Positions 44,200-54,140 of a stretch of 64,000 nt of DNA are shown here, piece by piece. Both the position numbers and the translations under genes were made by a program. Below the pieces are notes generated by a model that was not told the DNA's origin, did no database searches, and worked only from the letters and a program-made list of their open reading frames with translations. The number at the start of each line of letters is the position of its first letter. The first letter of the stretch is position 1. This DNA comes from Tetraselmis striata (lineage: Eukaryota > Chlorophyta > Chlorodendrophyceae > Chlorodendrales > Chlorodendraceae). Location of the stretch: the NCBI GenBank assembly GCA_006384855.1, contig VCJN01000598.1, positions 62,001-126,000 of the forward strand, in the 5' to 3' direction.

Positions 44200-45242
44200 A
44201 TGATGAGCATGCTTCAACAACTAGCCGACCGAGTCGAGACTATGTTGACGGAGCAAGAGAAGATGCAAGAAGTAGCGCGAGCTACAACGGCGGCAACGGC
44301 GGAGATTCGCCGCTTGGACGAGTACGTGCGACAAGGCTTCAGTCATTTCGACGACCGAGTGAACCGGAGCCGAGCTGTAGAGCAGAAGATGCGAGACCGG
44401 CTTCGTTCTGCCCGGACCAGCGACATGCCTGGGCTCATGCCGAGCGATGTGAAACCAACGAAGATCGAGAAGCTATCGACTACGAATATCGACGAGCTAC
44501 GGAACTGGTTTCGTCATGCACGGGGTTACCTGAAATATCACAACGTAAACCCGGAGGAACCTCGTAGCGTGTACTGGGCATTTGGCTATTATCACGGACC
44601 TGTATCGAAGTGGTGGTACGCGCAAGTGGCGAGTACGCACGACGAAATTGGCGGCGGTTTTACCGGTATTACGCACATGCATGGAGGCGGCACTAATCAC
44701 CGAATTCTGTGGACGTACACCGGCGAAGCAAGCTCGTATCAATCTGGATCGCGCGACACAGCGGACTACAGTACAAAAGTACGCGAATTATTTCCGCGAG
44801 CAACTACTGCAGTTATGCCATCGTCACGAGGAAGATAATGTACACGACTTCCAGCGCGGACTGAAACCCCATATTCGAAAGGAAGTTGCCATGAAAAACC
44901 CTAAGACCCTCGCAGAAGCTGTACAGGCAGCCCTGGTTGTTGAAGCTGCGGAGCGGGAGATAGATGTACACCGCGAGATCCGTGGCGAGCGCCTGAACAT
45001 CATGGACGACGATGGCGACGACGACGAGCAGTACTACAGCAGTGCTTAGGGTGAGGCTACAGAACAAGTAAGAAGACGACCTGTTGATGGCGCGGCGATT
45101 GACCGAGGAGGAGTTTGAGAGATTTAAGAAGGAGGGACGCTGCTTTATCTGCAGGGTGAAAGGTCATGTTGCGTCCGCGTGCCCGAGTAAGAAGAAGAAG
45201 ATTTCTGATTATCGACCCAGAAAGACCCGGCCGGGAAACTAA
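44200..45242 (+). pseudogene. Gypsy gag with CCHC zinc knuckle (frameshifted)
   Basis: ATG 44200 starts a coiled-coil N-terminus (MLQQLADRVETMLTEQEKM), then LRNWFRHARGYLKYHNV. The frame shifts near 44,650-44,690 to the Gag core: TVQKYANYFREQLLQLCHRHEEDNVHDF and KNPKTLAEAVQAALVVE, ending 45049. A third frame (45087-45242) carries the knuckle CFICRVKGHVASAC (45141-45182, CX2CX4HX4C) and a Lys-rich tail. Its stop TAA (45240-45242) is in register with the next frame, so only this codon separates gag from the downstream module. That is either a readthrough-type junction or a mutation. Confidence 0.8.
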
Positions 45243-45245
45243 GAC

Positions 45246-46283
45246 GTGATTCGGCCGCGCGCGGCGCGCGACAGGGTGAAGGACTGTCCCCTAGCTAAAA
45301 CGGCTACAGAAGTACAGCCCTCGTATCCTCGAACGACACTGAGGCATGATTTCCTCCACAAGGATTTCAGCGACTGGATGGTACATCGCGAATTATTTCA
45401 CGAGTACACGAAGAAATACGGACCCTGCGACCTGGACGGAGCTTGCGATAATGACGGCCTGAATTCTCAAGTTTCTGGTAGTTTTTGCTGTCCGACGCGC
45501 CCATTTCAGGAACAGGATCTCGGAGAATATCGGCGTATTTGGCTAAATGCCCCGTATGACCGAATTGAAGAATTTTTGGGCCACTACCTTCGACAGAAGT
45601 TATTGCATCCGCATCTACGAGCAATTATTGTGGTCCCAAAATGGTCGCGTAAGCCGTGGTTTCGACTACTTATAAATTTTCGTTTGGTGGATGAGTTACC
45701 AGCGGAGACTTCTGTGTTAACGTGTCCAACGAACGATGGCATAGAAGGTGCGAGACAAGATGTTGGCCCCACTCGATGGGCGACACAGATCTACGCTGAC
45801 GATGGCGCCGGCGTACGGTTTCTACCGCAGCACCTGAGAACCCCACCGAAGCCTGAGTGGACGCACTCGAAGGTTATAGTAACCGATGGCAGACGAGTGC
45901 TTCTGACTGTAGAAGACAGCGGACTGATTTGGTTTCCAGAAGGCAAGCGCGGCGACACGGATGCGACGCCGGAGACAACAGCAGTACGACGATTACTCGA
46001 GCAAACTGGGTACCGGGTACAGGAGAGCAATCTACGGTACCTCGGCACTCAGCGGACGGGAGACAACCGGTGTCATGTATACCTGTATCGCGTTCGTCGT
46101 AATACTGTACCTACGAAGACCCCTTTGAACCGTGCACTATGGACAACCTGGAAGAAATTATTGAAGGCACGAAGTACGGGTTATCTGGAGACGGAGACAG
46201 TACGCTACCCACTACGGTACGAGAGCTTCGGCGAACAAATTGATGAATATGTCAACCGTAACGTCCGACTACGTGGCGGAGAC
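45246..46283 (+). CDS. Dam/DIRS-like N6-methylase-fold domain plus Nudix-like domain, in Gypsy
   Basis: One frame of 346 residues up to the LINE insertion; it continues in frame into the LINE by chance. Residues 40-145: DWMVHRELFHEYTKKYGPCDLDGA ... RIWLNAPYDRIEEFLG ... LRAIIVVPKWSRKPWF. That is the helix / D-x-(F/G)A / W-x-N-P-P-(F/Y) / vvP.W...pW pattern of the Dam-related domain known from DIRS-type and some other retroelements. The NPPY motif is NAPY here. Residues 205-285: VIVTDGRRVLLTVEDSGLIWFPEGKRG, then RRLLEQTGY, a Nudix-box-like sequence. Against the REUxEExGU consensus it keeps Arg, one Glu and Gly but has Arg and Gln in place of two metal-binding Glu residues. A region LWTTWKKLLKARSTGY follows. 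The start is unclear: 45246 is GTG and the frame is open from the gag TAA. Function in the element is unknown. Confidence 0.7.
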
Positions 46284-47065
46284 ATTTGCCACGACGTGAA
46301 GTCCGCGCTGGGCGTGGGTGTCCAGATCCTCACGGACCCGTCGGTGCTTGTTTCTCTCCCGAAGGGCAGCGACGGCCGGCCGGCCGATGTTGGGCTTTTC
46401 GGGTATGGCGGTATCCGCGGAAACACGGTTGCTATCGATACCACCATTGCCCCCATCCTCGGCGTGTCAAGCTCGGATCCAACGACTGCTTTGAGGGCTG
46501 CAGAGCGCCACAAAATCCAGAAGTATGACGAGGGTGTCCGAAACGCCGCCGGCATGCTTCGCTTTGTTCCATTCGCCGTTTCCGAGTTCGGCTCGCTGGC
46601 CCCGCATGCCGAGGCTTTCTTGGTGGAGCTCGCGAAAGCTAGCCACACACACACTGGCCAAAAAATCGGCCAGCTCTTGTCTGCGTGGCGCCGCCGTTTC
46701 TCCTTGCTCATCAACATGGCACATGCAGACAACGTTCTTGGCGGGGTCGCGTCCGCGCGTGCGGCACGTGATGGTACTCCTGCGCCTGCGTCGCGTCGCT
46801 CGTCGGCATGTGTTGCTATGACCCGGGTCATTGGCTGCAAGCGTCCTCGCCGCGGCTGATAGCTTACCCCGGGGCGGGGGTCCCTTTGGTCCCTGGCAGC
46901 TAAGTGATTTCGTGGTTCCCTTGGCTCCTTCTTGGTTCTTGGCTCCATGTCCTCCTGCTCGACCTTGGTTTCATGCTCATGTCTCTTTTTTGCTGGCAAC
47001 CTTTCACAGTTGACGTTAGTTCTGTTTGTAGTGCGCTTTTGTGAAAGCCCTTATGTAATCATAAT
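46284..47065 (+). mobile_element. 5'-truncated non-LTR retrotransposon (LINE) inserted in the Gypsy element
   Basis: The 14-bp word TACGTGGCGGAGAC stands at 46270-46283 and again at 47066-47079 as a perfect target-site duplication. The insert begins inside a coding frame: CHDVKSALGVGVQIL, GRPADVGLFGYGG, VAIDTTIAPILG, AAERHKIQKYDEG, FVPFAVSEFGSLAPHAEAFL. It stops at 46859 and is followed by a ~205-nt 3' UTR ending CTTATGTAATCATAAT. The R-P-A-D ... (V/A)-x-D-x-T ... E..K..KY pattern matches the C-terminal region found at the end of many algal and plant LINE polyproteins, possibly a nuclease-like fold. Loss of the 5' part and a variable-length duplication are typical of LINE insertion. Confidence 0.78.
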
Positions 47066-47225
47066 TACGTGGCGGAGACTCCACATCGCGCATTTGTGCA
47101 ACGTATCTTCACCGAGTGGTACCCGACTACTGACCGTTACTGGCGAATTGCGAGGACGACACTGTAAAATACTGGTAGACTCTGGTGCAACCGAAAATTT
47201 TGCGCGTACTGACAGTATTCGACAG
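47066..47225 (+). pseudogene. Gypsy aspartic protease start
   Basis: After the LINE the element resumes with LLTVTGELRGRHCKILVDSGATENF: the D-S/T-G-A active site of a retropepsin (Asp codon 47178-47180) in a frame different from the upstream module. It is cut by the SINE. The C-terminal end of the protease (GWKQLVANPDIDWTAKIL, like the ..G.dWl...np.idW segment) reappears at about 49,980-50,030, beyond the inserted block. Confidence 0.75.
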
Positions 47226-47483
47226 TAAAGTAAAGTAAAGTTCGCCCCGGGACATCGGCCGAAGCCGCCCCAGCACTTGACCTCGTGCGCCAACTGCAGT
47301 CGTAGGTCTGGCATAGCCCATAGACCATTGCCTCATTCGAACCCCGAAGGGCTAATGCATCAACCGAGTAAACCCGGGACACGCCGGGCCGATATTGCCG
47401 AAGTACATCGGCCAGGAATCGAACCCGGTACCTCTCGCACACGAGACGACCGCTCTACCGAGCGGACAAGGGATGTACCTTGT
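47226..47483 (-). mobile_element. tRNA-derived SINE
   Basis: Minus strand. Pol III A box TCGGTAGAGCGG (47461-47450) and a perfect B box GGTTCGATTCC (47425-47415) sit at tRNA-like spacing, followed by a ~190-bp body and a short (CTTTA)3 tail (plus-strand TAAAG repeats at 47226-47240). GTATTCGACAG flanks it at 47215-47225 and 47484-47494 as an 11-bp target duplication. The 5' part is too altered to fold as a functional tRNA gene. Confidence 0.85.
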
Positions 47484-47512
47484 GTATTCGACAGTATTCG
47501 ACAGTATTCTCG

Positions 47513-47903
47513 TTTCAATCATGCATTCGAGTCTGGTTTTGCCAAAAAGGGTGCGGAGGCTGTTTTACACGGAAAAGTGCCATTTTATGGCTAGGAAGGT
47601 TCAGCGAAAGGGGAGGGAATGTCGGAGGAGGAGCCCGCAGGGCGGAGGCGGAAAACGGGAGGGCGCTGCCGAAGGCAGCGAGCTGGAAGATGGCAGACGA
47701 GCTGCTGGTGGCTGTCCTAAGTAGCTCCCCGGCCGGGAGCGCAGGGCTCGCGGGCGATGGGGTAGCCCGTACCAAACCCCGATGGTAACGGCTTCAAACC
47801 ACTGCAGACCGTAAGGGTCGCACTAGGACAGCTATAGTCCGTTAGGAAACCCCATAAACACGTTTAGATCATTTCAATCATGCATTCGAGTCTGGTTTTG
47901 CCA
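47513..47903 (-). repeat. Dispersed repeat family R, copy 2 (variant b)
   Basis: Core plus the alternative half (CCCTCCCGTTTCCGCCTCC ...). It is bounded by 32-bp direct repeats at 47513-47544 and 47872-47903 that begin TTTCAATCATGCATTCG. The same bracket occurs around copy 4 in the opposite orientation. Confidence 0.85.
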
Positions 47904-49651
47904 GTTTAAACGCGGTTCGTTTACGACTGCGAGCGTAGACAGTCGGCAGGCGTGCCGACCAGACCAAGGCGGAAGATGTCTTGAGTTGTAGAGGGGTCTC
48001 GCGCCAAGAGGACCTCGATCGAGGCGCAGGCGCATCAGACACGGGCGGGAGATGTTGACGCCGGCATGACATAGGCCGGACGTGTCGCGGAATTAAGGCG
48101 CCGTCTCCCGACGGCGCCCTATAGCATTGGTTGCGCGCCATGGTGGCGTGCGGCACGAGCCGGAACTGCAGGCCAGTAGAAGCAGCGGGGGTAGCACAGC
48201 CCAAGTTGGCGACGAGCGCCCAGCAAAGCAGCGGCACAGGCACGAGTAGGACGAGTACAGCTGCGCGCACGAGCGCGCGAGCGCGCCGAGTACAGTCAGG
48301 TGAAGTACTGGTGCACTGTACCCGACGCGATGATAACTCGTACCCTGTACCTGTACTGGCGATGCACGTTACGAGGGGTGGACACGCAACAACTCGCGAT
48401 GACAGCGATGTACTGATGCCGTCATCACCAGCGGTGGTTGTTTCGCCCTCTTGCGCCAAGAGCGGCGGGTGAAACGCACAACGCTGAGGGCGCGGAAATG
48501 TGGAACCCTGTGTGGTCGTGCCGTACCGGTTCAGGTGTGTCGGGGTCGGTTGTCGGCGACGTCGCAGAAGACCCGCCGACTCGGTTAGCTGTCGCCGTGG
48601 GTCTTTCTTCGCGGAGAGCGGTGAGCCGACCGCCGTTGCTGCACCAACGACGGCTGCTGACCAACCCACAAAGCGTAGGCTTAGGATGATGCCACGAAAC
48701 GCACAAGTCGCGTTAGGTGGCGGAGCTGTCCCCCGGCGGGCAGCTCGTGGTGTCACAGATGCGTTGCCGTGACGTTGGAAGCGGGTTGGCCGGCGTAGAG
48801 GCCCTTGTAGCCTATGCCGGCCCGTAACGATGCCAATGATGTCGGAGCGAGGGTGACGACGAGGCGGCCGCTGCTGCTGCACCAGCGACGGCCGCCGAAG
48901 TCCCAAACCCAGAGTTGGCCAAGAGTAGTTACGTACACCACGAGACGCCAGGCACGCCAGGTGGTAGAGCTGCCCCCCGGCGGGCAGCTGCAGGTTGTCG
49001 TGGTCCTTGTGACGACGACGTTGGAGTAGGAGACGTCGGAGACGCATCGGCACGGGCCGCACAAACGCCTCCCACTGCGACCACATCAAACGTTGCTGAA
49101 GCTTCATTGGGGCGAGGGCAACGAGCCCTCTCAAAACACCGGCGCGTGAGCGGCGCCACCCATGTAACAGGCCAATTACGCGAGTGTGGTCCGGAAAACC
49201 ACAGCATGTAACGACCGTTGATGCCACGGCGCCCTGCTGCGAGGACACGGGGACTGGGTTGCAGTGTCTTGCGGGACAACAAGTGGTCGCCCCGACGACA
49301 CGGACGTCCTCCTCCGTCCGCGCCGATTTGTTGCGGTGGGCGTAGTTGTCGTCGTTGACAACCGTGACGAGCAGCGGCCATGGTGCCGAGCGCGTCCACC
49401 TCACCTAAACCTCAAGAGTTAACTACTGCGAGAGGGCGCTCCACTGCGGGAGCCCCGAAGGCCTGTATTGCGACTCGACTTCGGGTGTTGAGGTTTAAAC
49501 CCCCCCAACGGGGACCCCCCAGCTCCAATTCCTTGCCGTGCGCATCGCCATCCGAAAACGTCCCAACTGCAAAGCCAGGGCAAAAACGGAAAACGACCTC
49601 GGGCGCACGAGTAGGGAAAACCACACTACCGAGGGGCTGTCTGTCGCTGCC
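47904..49651. repeat. Unclassified inserted block X
   Basis: Lies between copies 2 and 3 of family R inside the Gypsy protease. Its first ~280 bp (47904-48190) match 52408-52702 in reverse complement. Within it, 48,600-48,760 and 48,850-49,020 are diverged direct copies of each other (shared words GCTGCACCA, CGACGGC, GCTGTCCCCCGGCGGGCAGCT-like). A 508-codon minus frame (49404-47878) crosses these repeats and one R-family boundary; I see no domain and do not call it a gene. Confidence 0.6.
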
Positions 49652-49966
49652 TGATGTTGTAACGCATGTGCGCGGCACGACGACTCACTACCGGGTGGAT
49701 GAACCTCGGTGCGGACTTGTTCAGCCTCAGTGACCCTCGCGCGCACAAGTACGCGAAGCCGCTGCCGAAGGCAGCGAGCTGGAAGATGGCAGACGAGCTG
49801 CTGGTGGCTGTCCTAAGTAGCTCCCCGGCCGGGAGCGCAGGGCTCGCGGGCGATGGGGTAGCCCGTACCAAACCCCGATGGTAACGGCTTCAAACCACTG
49901 CAGACCGTACGGGTCGCACTAGGACAGCTATAGTCCGTTAGGAAACCCCATAAACACGTTTAGATC
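49652..49966 (-). repeat. Dispersed repeat family R, copy 3 (variant a)
   Basis: Same core as the others; its second half agrees with copy 1 (24939-25258). The Gypsy protease end starts immediately after the terminal GATCTAAACGTG word. Confidence 0.85.
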
Positions 49967-50954
49967 AGACAACCTTGGCTGGAAACAGTTAGTCGCTAAT
50001 CCTGACATCGACTGGACTGCTAAAATATTAAACACCGGAAGACTGGACAACACATTGTTACAGCGGAACAGTATACATTACCTACGACGGTTTACCACCT
50101 AGACGCGGCTAAGATGGCGAAGGAGCTGAGGAAGAGTCGCGGCGAGGAACTGTTTGCTGTTGCGGTACGCGAGGTGTTCGATGCGGTAGCTGAGCTGCGC
50201 ACGGACCAGTCGACCGAGTGGACCGAGGAGCTCAAGGAGTCCCTTATGGAGTTTGCAGACATCATCGCGTAGCCTACTGACCTGCCACCGGAGCGCGAGT
50301 TCGACTTTGAGATCAACCTGGAGAGCGATGAACCCCGCAAGGAACGAACGTATCGTACGTCACTAGCGGAGTTGCAAGAGGTACGGTCACAACTGGAGGA
50401 ATTGTTGGCAAAAGGGTGGATTCGTCCGTCCAAGTCAAACTACGGCGCCCCAATTTTATTTGTGCGTAAGAAAGACGGCACTCTGCGTATGTGTGTAGAC
50501 TACCGTAAATTGAATGACCTTACGAAGAAAGACCGGACCCCGCTTCCTCGTATCGACGAATTATTGGACTCATTGCATGGTGCGACTACTTTCAGTACTC
50601 TGGACCTGTATAAAGGCTACCATCAAGTACGAATTAAACCGGAAGACATCCACAAAACAGCGTTCCGGACACACTATGGACTCTACGAGTACTGTGGTGT
50701 TACCTTTCGGCTTGACAAACGCCCCAGCTGGATTCCAGACCATGATGAACCGTGTTTTGAGTCCATATCTCGGCAAATTCTGCGTGGTATACCTGGACGA
50801 CGTGCTGATCTACATCAAGACAGCTGAAGAGCATCTCGAGCACATCAGATTGGTGCTACTGGAGTTGCAACGACACCACTTGCATATCAAGCTGTCGAAG
50901 TGTTCGTTCGGCAGTATTAGCGTGGAGTTTTTGGGCCATATCGTCGAAGCATGA
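49967..50954 (+). pseudogene. Gypsy protease end and reverse transcriptase (broken)
   Basis: Protease tail at ~49,980-50,030, then the RT: AKGWIRPSKSNYGAPILFVRKKDG, MCVDYRKLNDLT, PLPRIDELLDSLHGATTFSTLDL, HQVRIKPEDIHKTAFRT. The frame shifts at ~50,705 and continues LPFGLTNAPAGFQ and the catalytic VVYLDDVLIY, then FLGHIVEA and TGA (50952-50954). The same frame resumes at once with KMDPRKVEAIQQW, so the TGA is a point nonsense mutation. A TAG at 50270-50272 is a further defect. Confidence 0.9.
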
Positions 50955-50963
50955 CAGATCAAG

Positions 50964-51660
50964 ATGGACCCCCGGAAGGTGGAAGCAATTCAACAGTGGC
51001 ATGTACCGAAGACAGTAAAGGACGTACGAGGTTTTCTCGGCCTTGCTGGCTTTTACCGCAAGTTCATCCATAACTTTGCGGCTATTGCGGCGCCATTGCA
51101 CGACCTGGCGAAGAATCAACCGGAGTTTGTGTGGACGCCTCGTGATGATGCGGCGTTTCGTGCATTAAAGGACGCAATGGTACGAGCACCTGTACTGAGT
51201 ATACCGGACACATCTGCGGACGCCCGTTACACATTGTATACATATGCTTCTGGATTTGCAGTGGGAGCTGTGCTGCTGCAAGATCAAGGCTCAGGACTTC
51301 GACATGTTGCGTACCATGCACGCAAGATGAACAAACACGAAGTTCACTACCCGGTACATGAGCAAGAGTTGTTAGCGGTTCGTGATGCACTCATCAAGTT
51401 CCGATGCTACCTTGATGGAGCGGCGGGCTTTACGGTCATCACCGACCATGACACGCTACGACACTTCTTTCGCCAACGCGATTTGTCGACGCGGCAAGTA
51501 CGATGGCTACAAGTGTTTGCGCCTTACCAACGACATATGGACATCGTCTACAAGCAAGCGAGGAGCTGCCAATCATGCGGACGCCCTCTCTTGGCGACCC
51601 GACTTGAAGGATGCGCTACAGAAGCTAGATGTGCTAAACAACTGGTCAGAAAACGAGGCT
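50964..51660 (+). pseudogene. Gypsy RNase H
   Basis: DVRGFLGLAGFYRKFIHNFA (RT thumb), then TLYTYASGFAVGAVLLQDQG with Ala-rich first motif (canonical D..D/T..iGavL; here the first Asp is Tyr/Thr-rich), HYPVHEQELLAVRDAL and FTVITDHDTLRHF. The frame is lost after MDIVYKQAR; the correct continuation (ANHADALSWRPDL) is in the next frame. Confidence 0.88.
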
Positions 51661-52407
51661 GACTGCGAAATAAATTCAGTTTTATTTGCTATGGAGTCGC
51701 GACTACATGCGGACAACAAGTTTTACGACGAAATCAAGACCGCATATGACTCCGACGAATACCTGAAATCGCGGAAAGCTTTACCATCCTGGCTTGTACG
51801 TCACAGTAATGGTCTATTGTACGCCTACGGCTCACGACTTTACGTACCAAATGTGGCGGACCTGCGACAACGAGCACTGTACGAACTACATGACGCGCCT
51901 ACTGCTGGACACCCAGGAGGACGACGACTGCTGGCGCGTACTGTGGAACTGTACTGGTGGCCCCGTATGAAACAGACTGTCACCAACTACGTGCGACGCT
52001 GCCCTACCTGTCAACGTACTAAGGCGGCCCGGCATAAGCCATACGGCTTACTTCAGCCCCATGACGTACCGTCACGACCATTTGAGGTAATATCCCTGGA
52101 TTTAATCACATATCTGCCGGAGTGCCAGGGGTATGACTCAGTAGTGATTTTCGTATGTCTACTGTCAAAGCGAGTAATTGTTGAGCCAACTACGAAGACA
52201 GTTACTGCTGAAGGCCTGGCGGAGATTATGCATCGCTCAGTTTTTCGTCATTTCGGCCTACCGGCTAAACTCATCTCTGACCGAGACCCAAGATTTATGT
52301 CGGAATTCTGGCAAGATATGTTCAAGACCATGGGTACTAAGCTGAACATCTCTAGTTTTTCATCCAGCAACCGATGGCCATACGGAACGGACTAACCAAA
52401 CTTGGCC
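51556..52407 (+). pseudogene. Gypsy integrase, truncated at the 3' end
   Basis: H..H..CC finger (LHDAPTAGHPGGRRLLARTVELYWWPRM ... CPTCQRTK), then the core: SLDLITYLPECQGYDSVVIFV (Asp 1), LISDRDPRFMSEFWQ (Asp 2). After LNISS the frame slips; HPATDGHTERTNQTW, containing the catalytic Glu, is in another frame. Element sequence ends there, where block X homology begins in reverse. Confidence 0.88.
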
Positions 52408-52702
52408 GCTTCTACCTCTGCTTCTCTAGCCTGCAATTCCGGCTCGTCCCGCACGCCACCACGGCACGTTGCACATGATGTAGGGCGCCGTCGGGATGGA
52501 GACACGTCCGGCCTATGTCGCCGGCGTCAACATCTCCCGTCCGCGTATATTCTGCGCCTGCGCCTCGATCGAGGTTCCTAACCTCTCGGCGCGTGACCCC
52601 TTCTGCAAGTCAAGACATCCTCCGATCCTCCGCCCTTCATCTGCTGGTCGGCACGCTTGCCGACATCCCACGCTTGCAGTCGTAAACGAACCACGTGTAA
52701 AC
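52408..52702 (-). repeat. Block X end, inverted copy
   Basis: Reverse complement of 47904-~48,190 at roughly 75-80% by eye (shared words AATTCCGGCTCGT, GCGCCGTCGGGA, CTGCGCCTCGATCGAGG). Together with copy 4 of R it forms the mirror image of the block at 47.5-48.2 kb. Confidence 0.7.
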
Positions 52703-53100
52703 TGGCAAACCAGACTCGATTGCATGTTGAAATGATCTAAACGTGTTTAAGGGGTTTCGCAACACATTTCGCTGTCCTAGTGCGACCCGTACGGTCTGCT
52801 AGTGGTTTCAACCGGTTGAATAACCGGTACCATCGGCTTTCAGTACGGGCTGCCCCATCGCCCGCGAGCCCTGCGCTCCCGGCCGGGGAGCTATTTCTGA
52901 CAGCCACCAGCAGCTCGTCTGCTATCTTCCAGCTCGCTGCCTTCGAGCGCCCTCCCGTTTCCGCCTCCGCCCTGCGGGCTCCTCCTCCGACATTCTCCCC
53001 CCATTTCGCTGAACTTTCCTAGCCATAAATTGGCGCTTTTCCTTGTAAGACAGCTTCCACACCTTGTTTGGCAAAACCAGGCTCGATTGCGTGTTGAAAC
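52703..53100 (+). repeat. Dispersed repeat family R, copy 4 (variant b)
   Basis: Bracketed by direct repeats starting TGGCAAA (52703-52732 and 53069-53100), as in copy 2 but in the opposite orientation. Confidence 0.85.
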
Positions 53101-54140
53101 TGCTAATTGTCGCTCGCGGTGGATTTGTTACTGGCCTTTTGTAACTCACACCGGTGCCTACCTCGATAGTCGAAGACCTGCCAAAGCGCCCGCGTCAGAA
53201 AGGACTACCAGCAGAAACGTCGAAACGTACAATAAAGTCAGTTTTGGAAGACAGTACGATTCGTGCCGTATCAGTTGTACGAGCATCACACTGGCGTGTT
53301 GGTTTGATTATTTACAAAACGGCCAGCAGGAATAAATCCTCGCGTACTGGTGCCCCTGGTGTTAATTCCCACCAGCAGTACTAAAAGATGAACATAGCAA
53401 GCCGCCTCAATGAGGCCCGCATCCCGCGCGCGAGGCGGGATGGATGAGCAGTGATGCGTGCACGGTTCAGTCCGGGCCACGCGTACAGGTACTGGTGTGA
53501 ATTACAAAAAGGTCAGTGCCTAAAAGGTACTGGTGTGAATTACAAAAAGGGCAGTTCCCCATAATTAGAAAATCAACACAGCAAGCCGCCTAAAAGCGGC
53601 CCGCATCCTAAAAGGTACTGGTACGAGGAGGCTCCGGCCGATTCGTTCGAACGCCTGGAACGTTCCAGTCATTTGTATGTGGCTCATGGCTCGGAGTGGC
53701 CATATTTGCCCGGCCTCGTTTTCCTCATTTTCCCGGCCTTTTTCCGGCCTCGTATGAGTGCCAGTAAACATAATGTAGGTGGGCGTAGTATGTAGCAGAG
53801 TACTGATAGCGACCAATTGCAGCAGCAGATGAATGTGCGGATGAAAATGCTGCTAATCCTTACATGTACGCTGATGCTGGCAACGATGATGCTACGAAAA
53901 TGCCGCGCAGAGTGAGACATAGTCGCTATGTATTAAGGATTAATAGTGATACGTAAAACATGTTCGTATAGCGATGATACTAAAGTCCTTAATACTGGAA
54001 TCCATGTGCTGCTGCTGATTCATCACTTTAGATGCAACAGCACTATTATTACATCGATAGTGCTACCAGTTGGAATACCCCCAGGTGCTGCCCGTGTAAC
54101 GTTACAACCGTATCGTATGGGATAATCACTTCCTGATGAT
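53101..54140. other. Element-flank DNA with short direct repeats, no gene
   Basis: AGGTACTGGTGTGAATTAC occurs at ~53,488 and ~53,527, and an AGCAAGCCGCCT...GGCCCGCATCC word at ~53,395 and ~53,582. No coding motif was seen. The part after 54,140 is taken as the 5' leader of the AdoMetDC-ODC gene. Confidence 0.45.

Larger units (their letters stand above)
43754..52407 (+). mobile_element. Degenerate Ty3/Gypsy retrotransposon with extra methylase-like and Nudix-like module
   Basis: Plus-strand order: putative 5' LTR (43754-44034), primer site, gag with CCHC knuckle, Dam-like domain, Nudix-like domain, protease, RT, RNase H, integrase. RT-RNase H-integrase is the Gypsy order. It is interrupted by a LINE (46284-47065), a SINE (47226-47483) and a 2.4-kb block with repeat family R (47505-49965). 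Homology ends at about 52,407 just after the integrase Glu region, so the 3' LTR is missing. Several frameshifts and a TGA at 50952-50954 make this copy dead. Confidence 0.88.

Noticed and set aside
45246..46859. A single 537-residue gene
   Set aside because: The 14-bp duplication at 46270 and 47066 shows a LINE insertion; the frame is a chance fusion of Gypsy and LINE sequence.
47415..47461. A functional tRNA gene
   Set aside because: A and B boxes are good, but the acceptor arms do not pair and the unit has a SINE body, tail and target duplication.
47878..49404. 508-codon minus frame in block X
   Set aside because: It crosses internal direct repeats and the 32-bp R-family bracket, has no domain, and part of it is repeated with stops at 52.4-52.7 kb.
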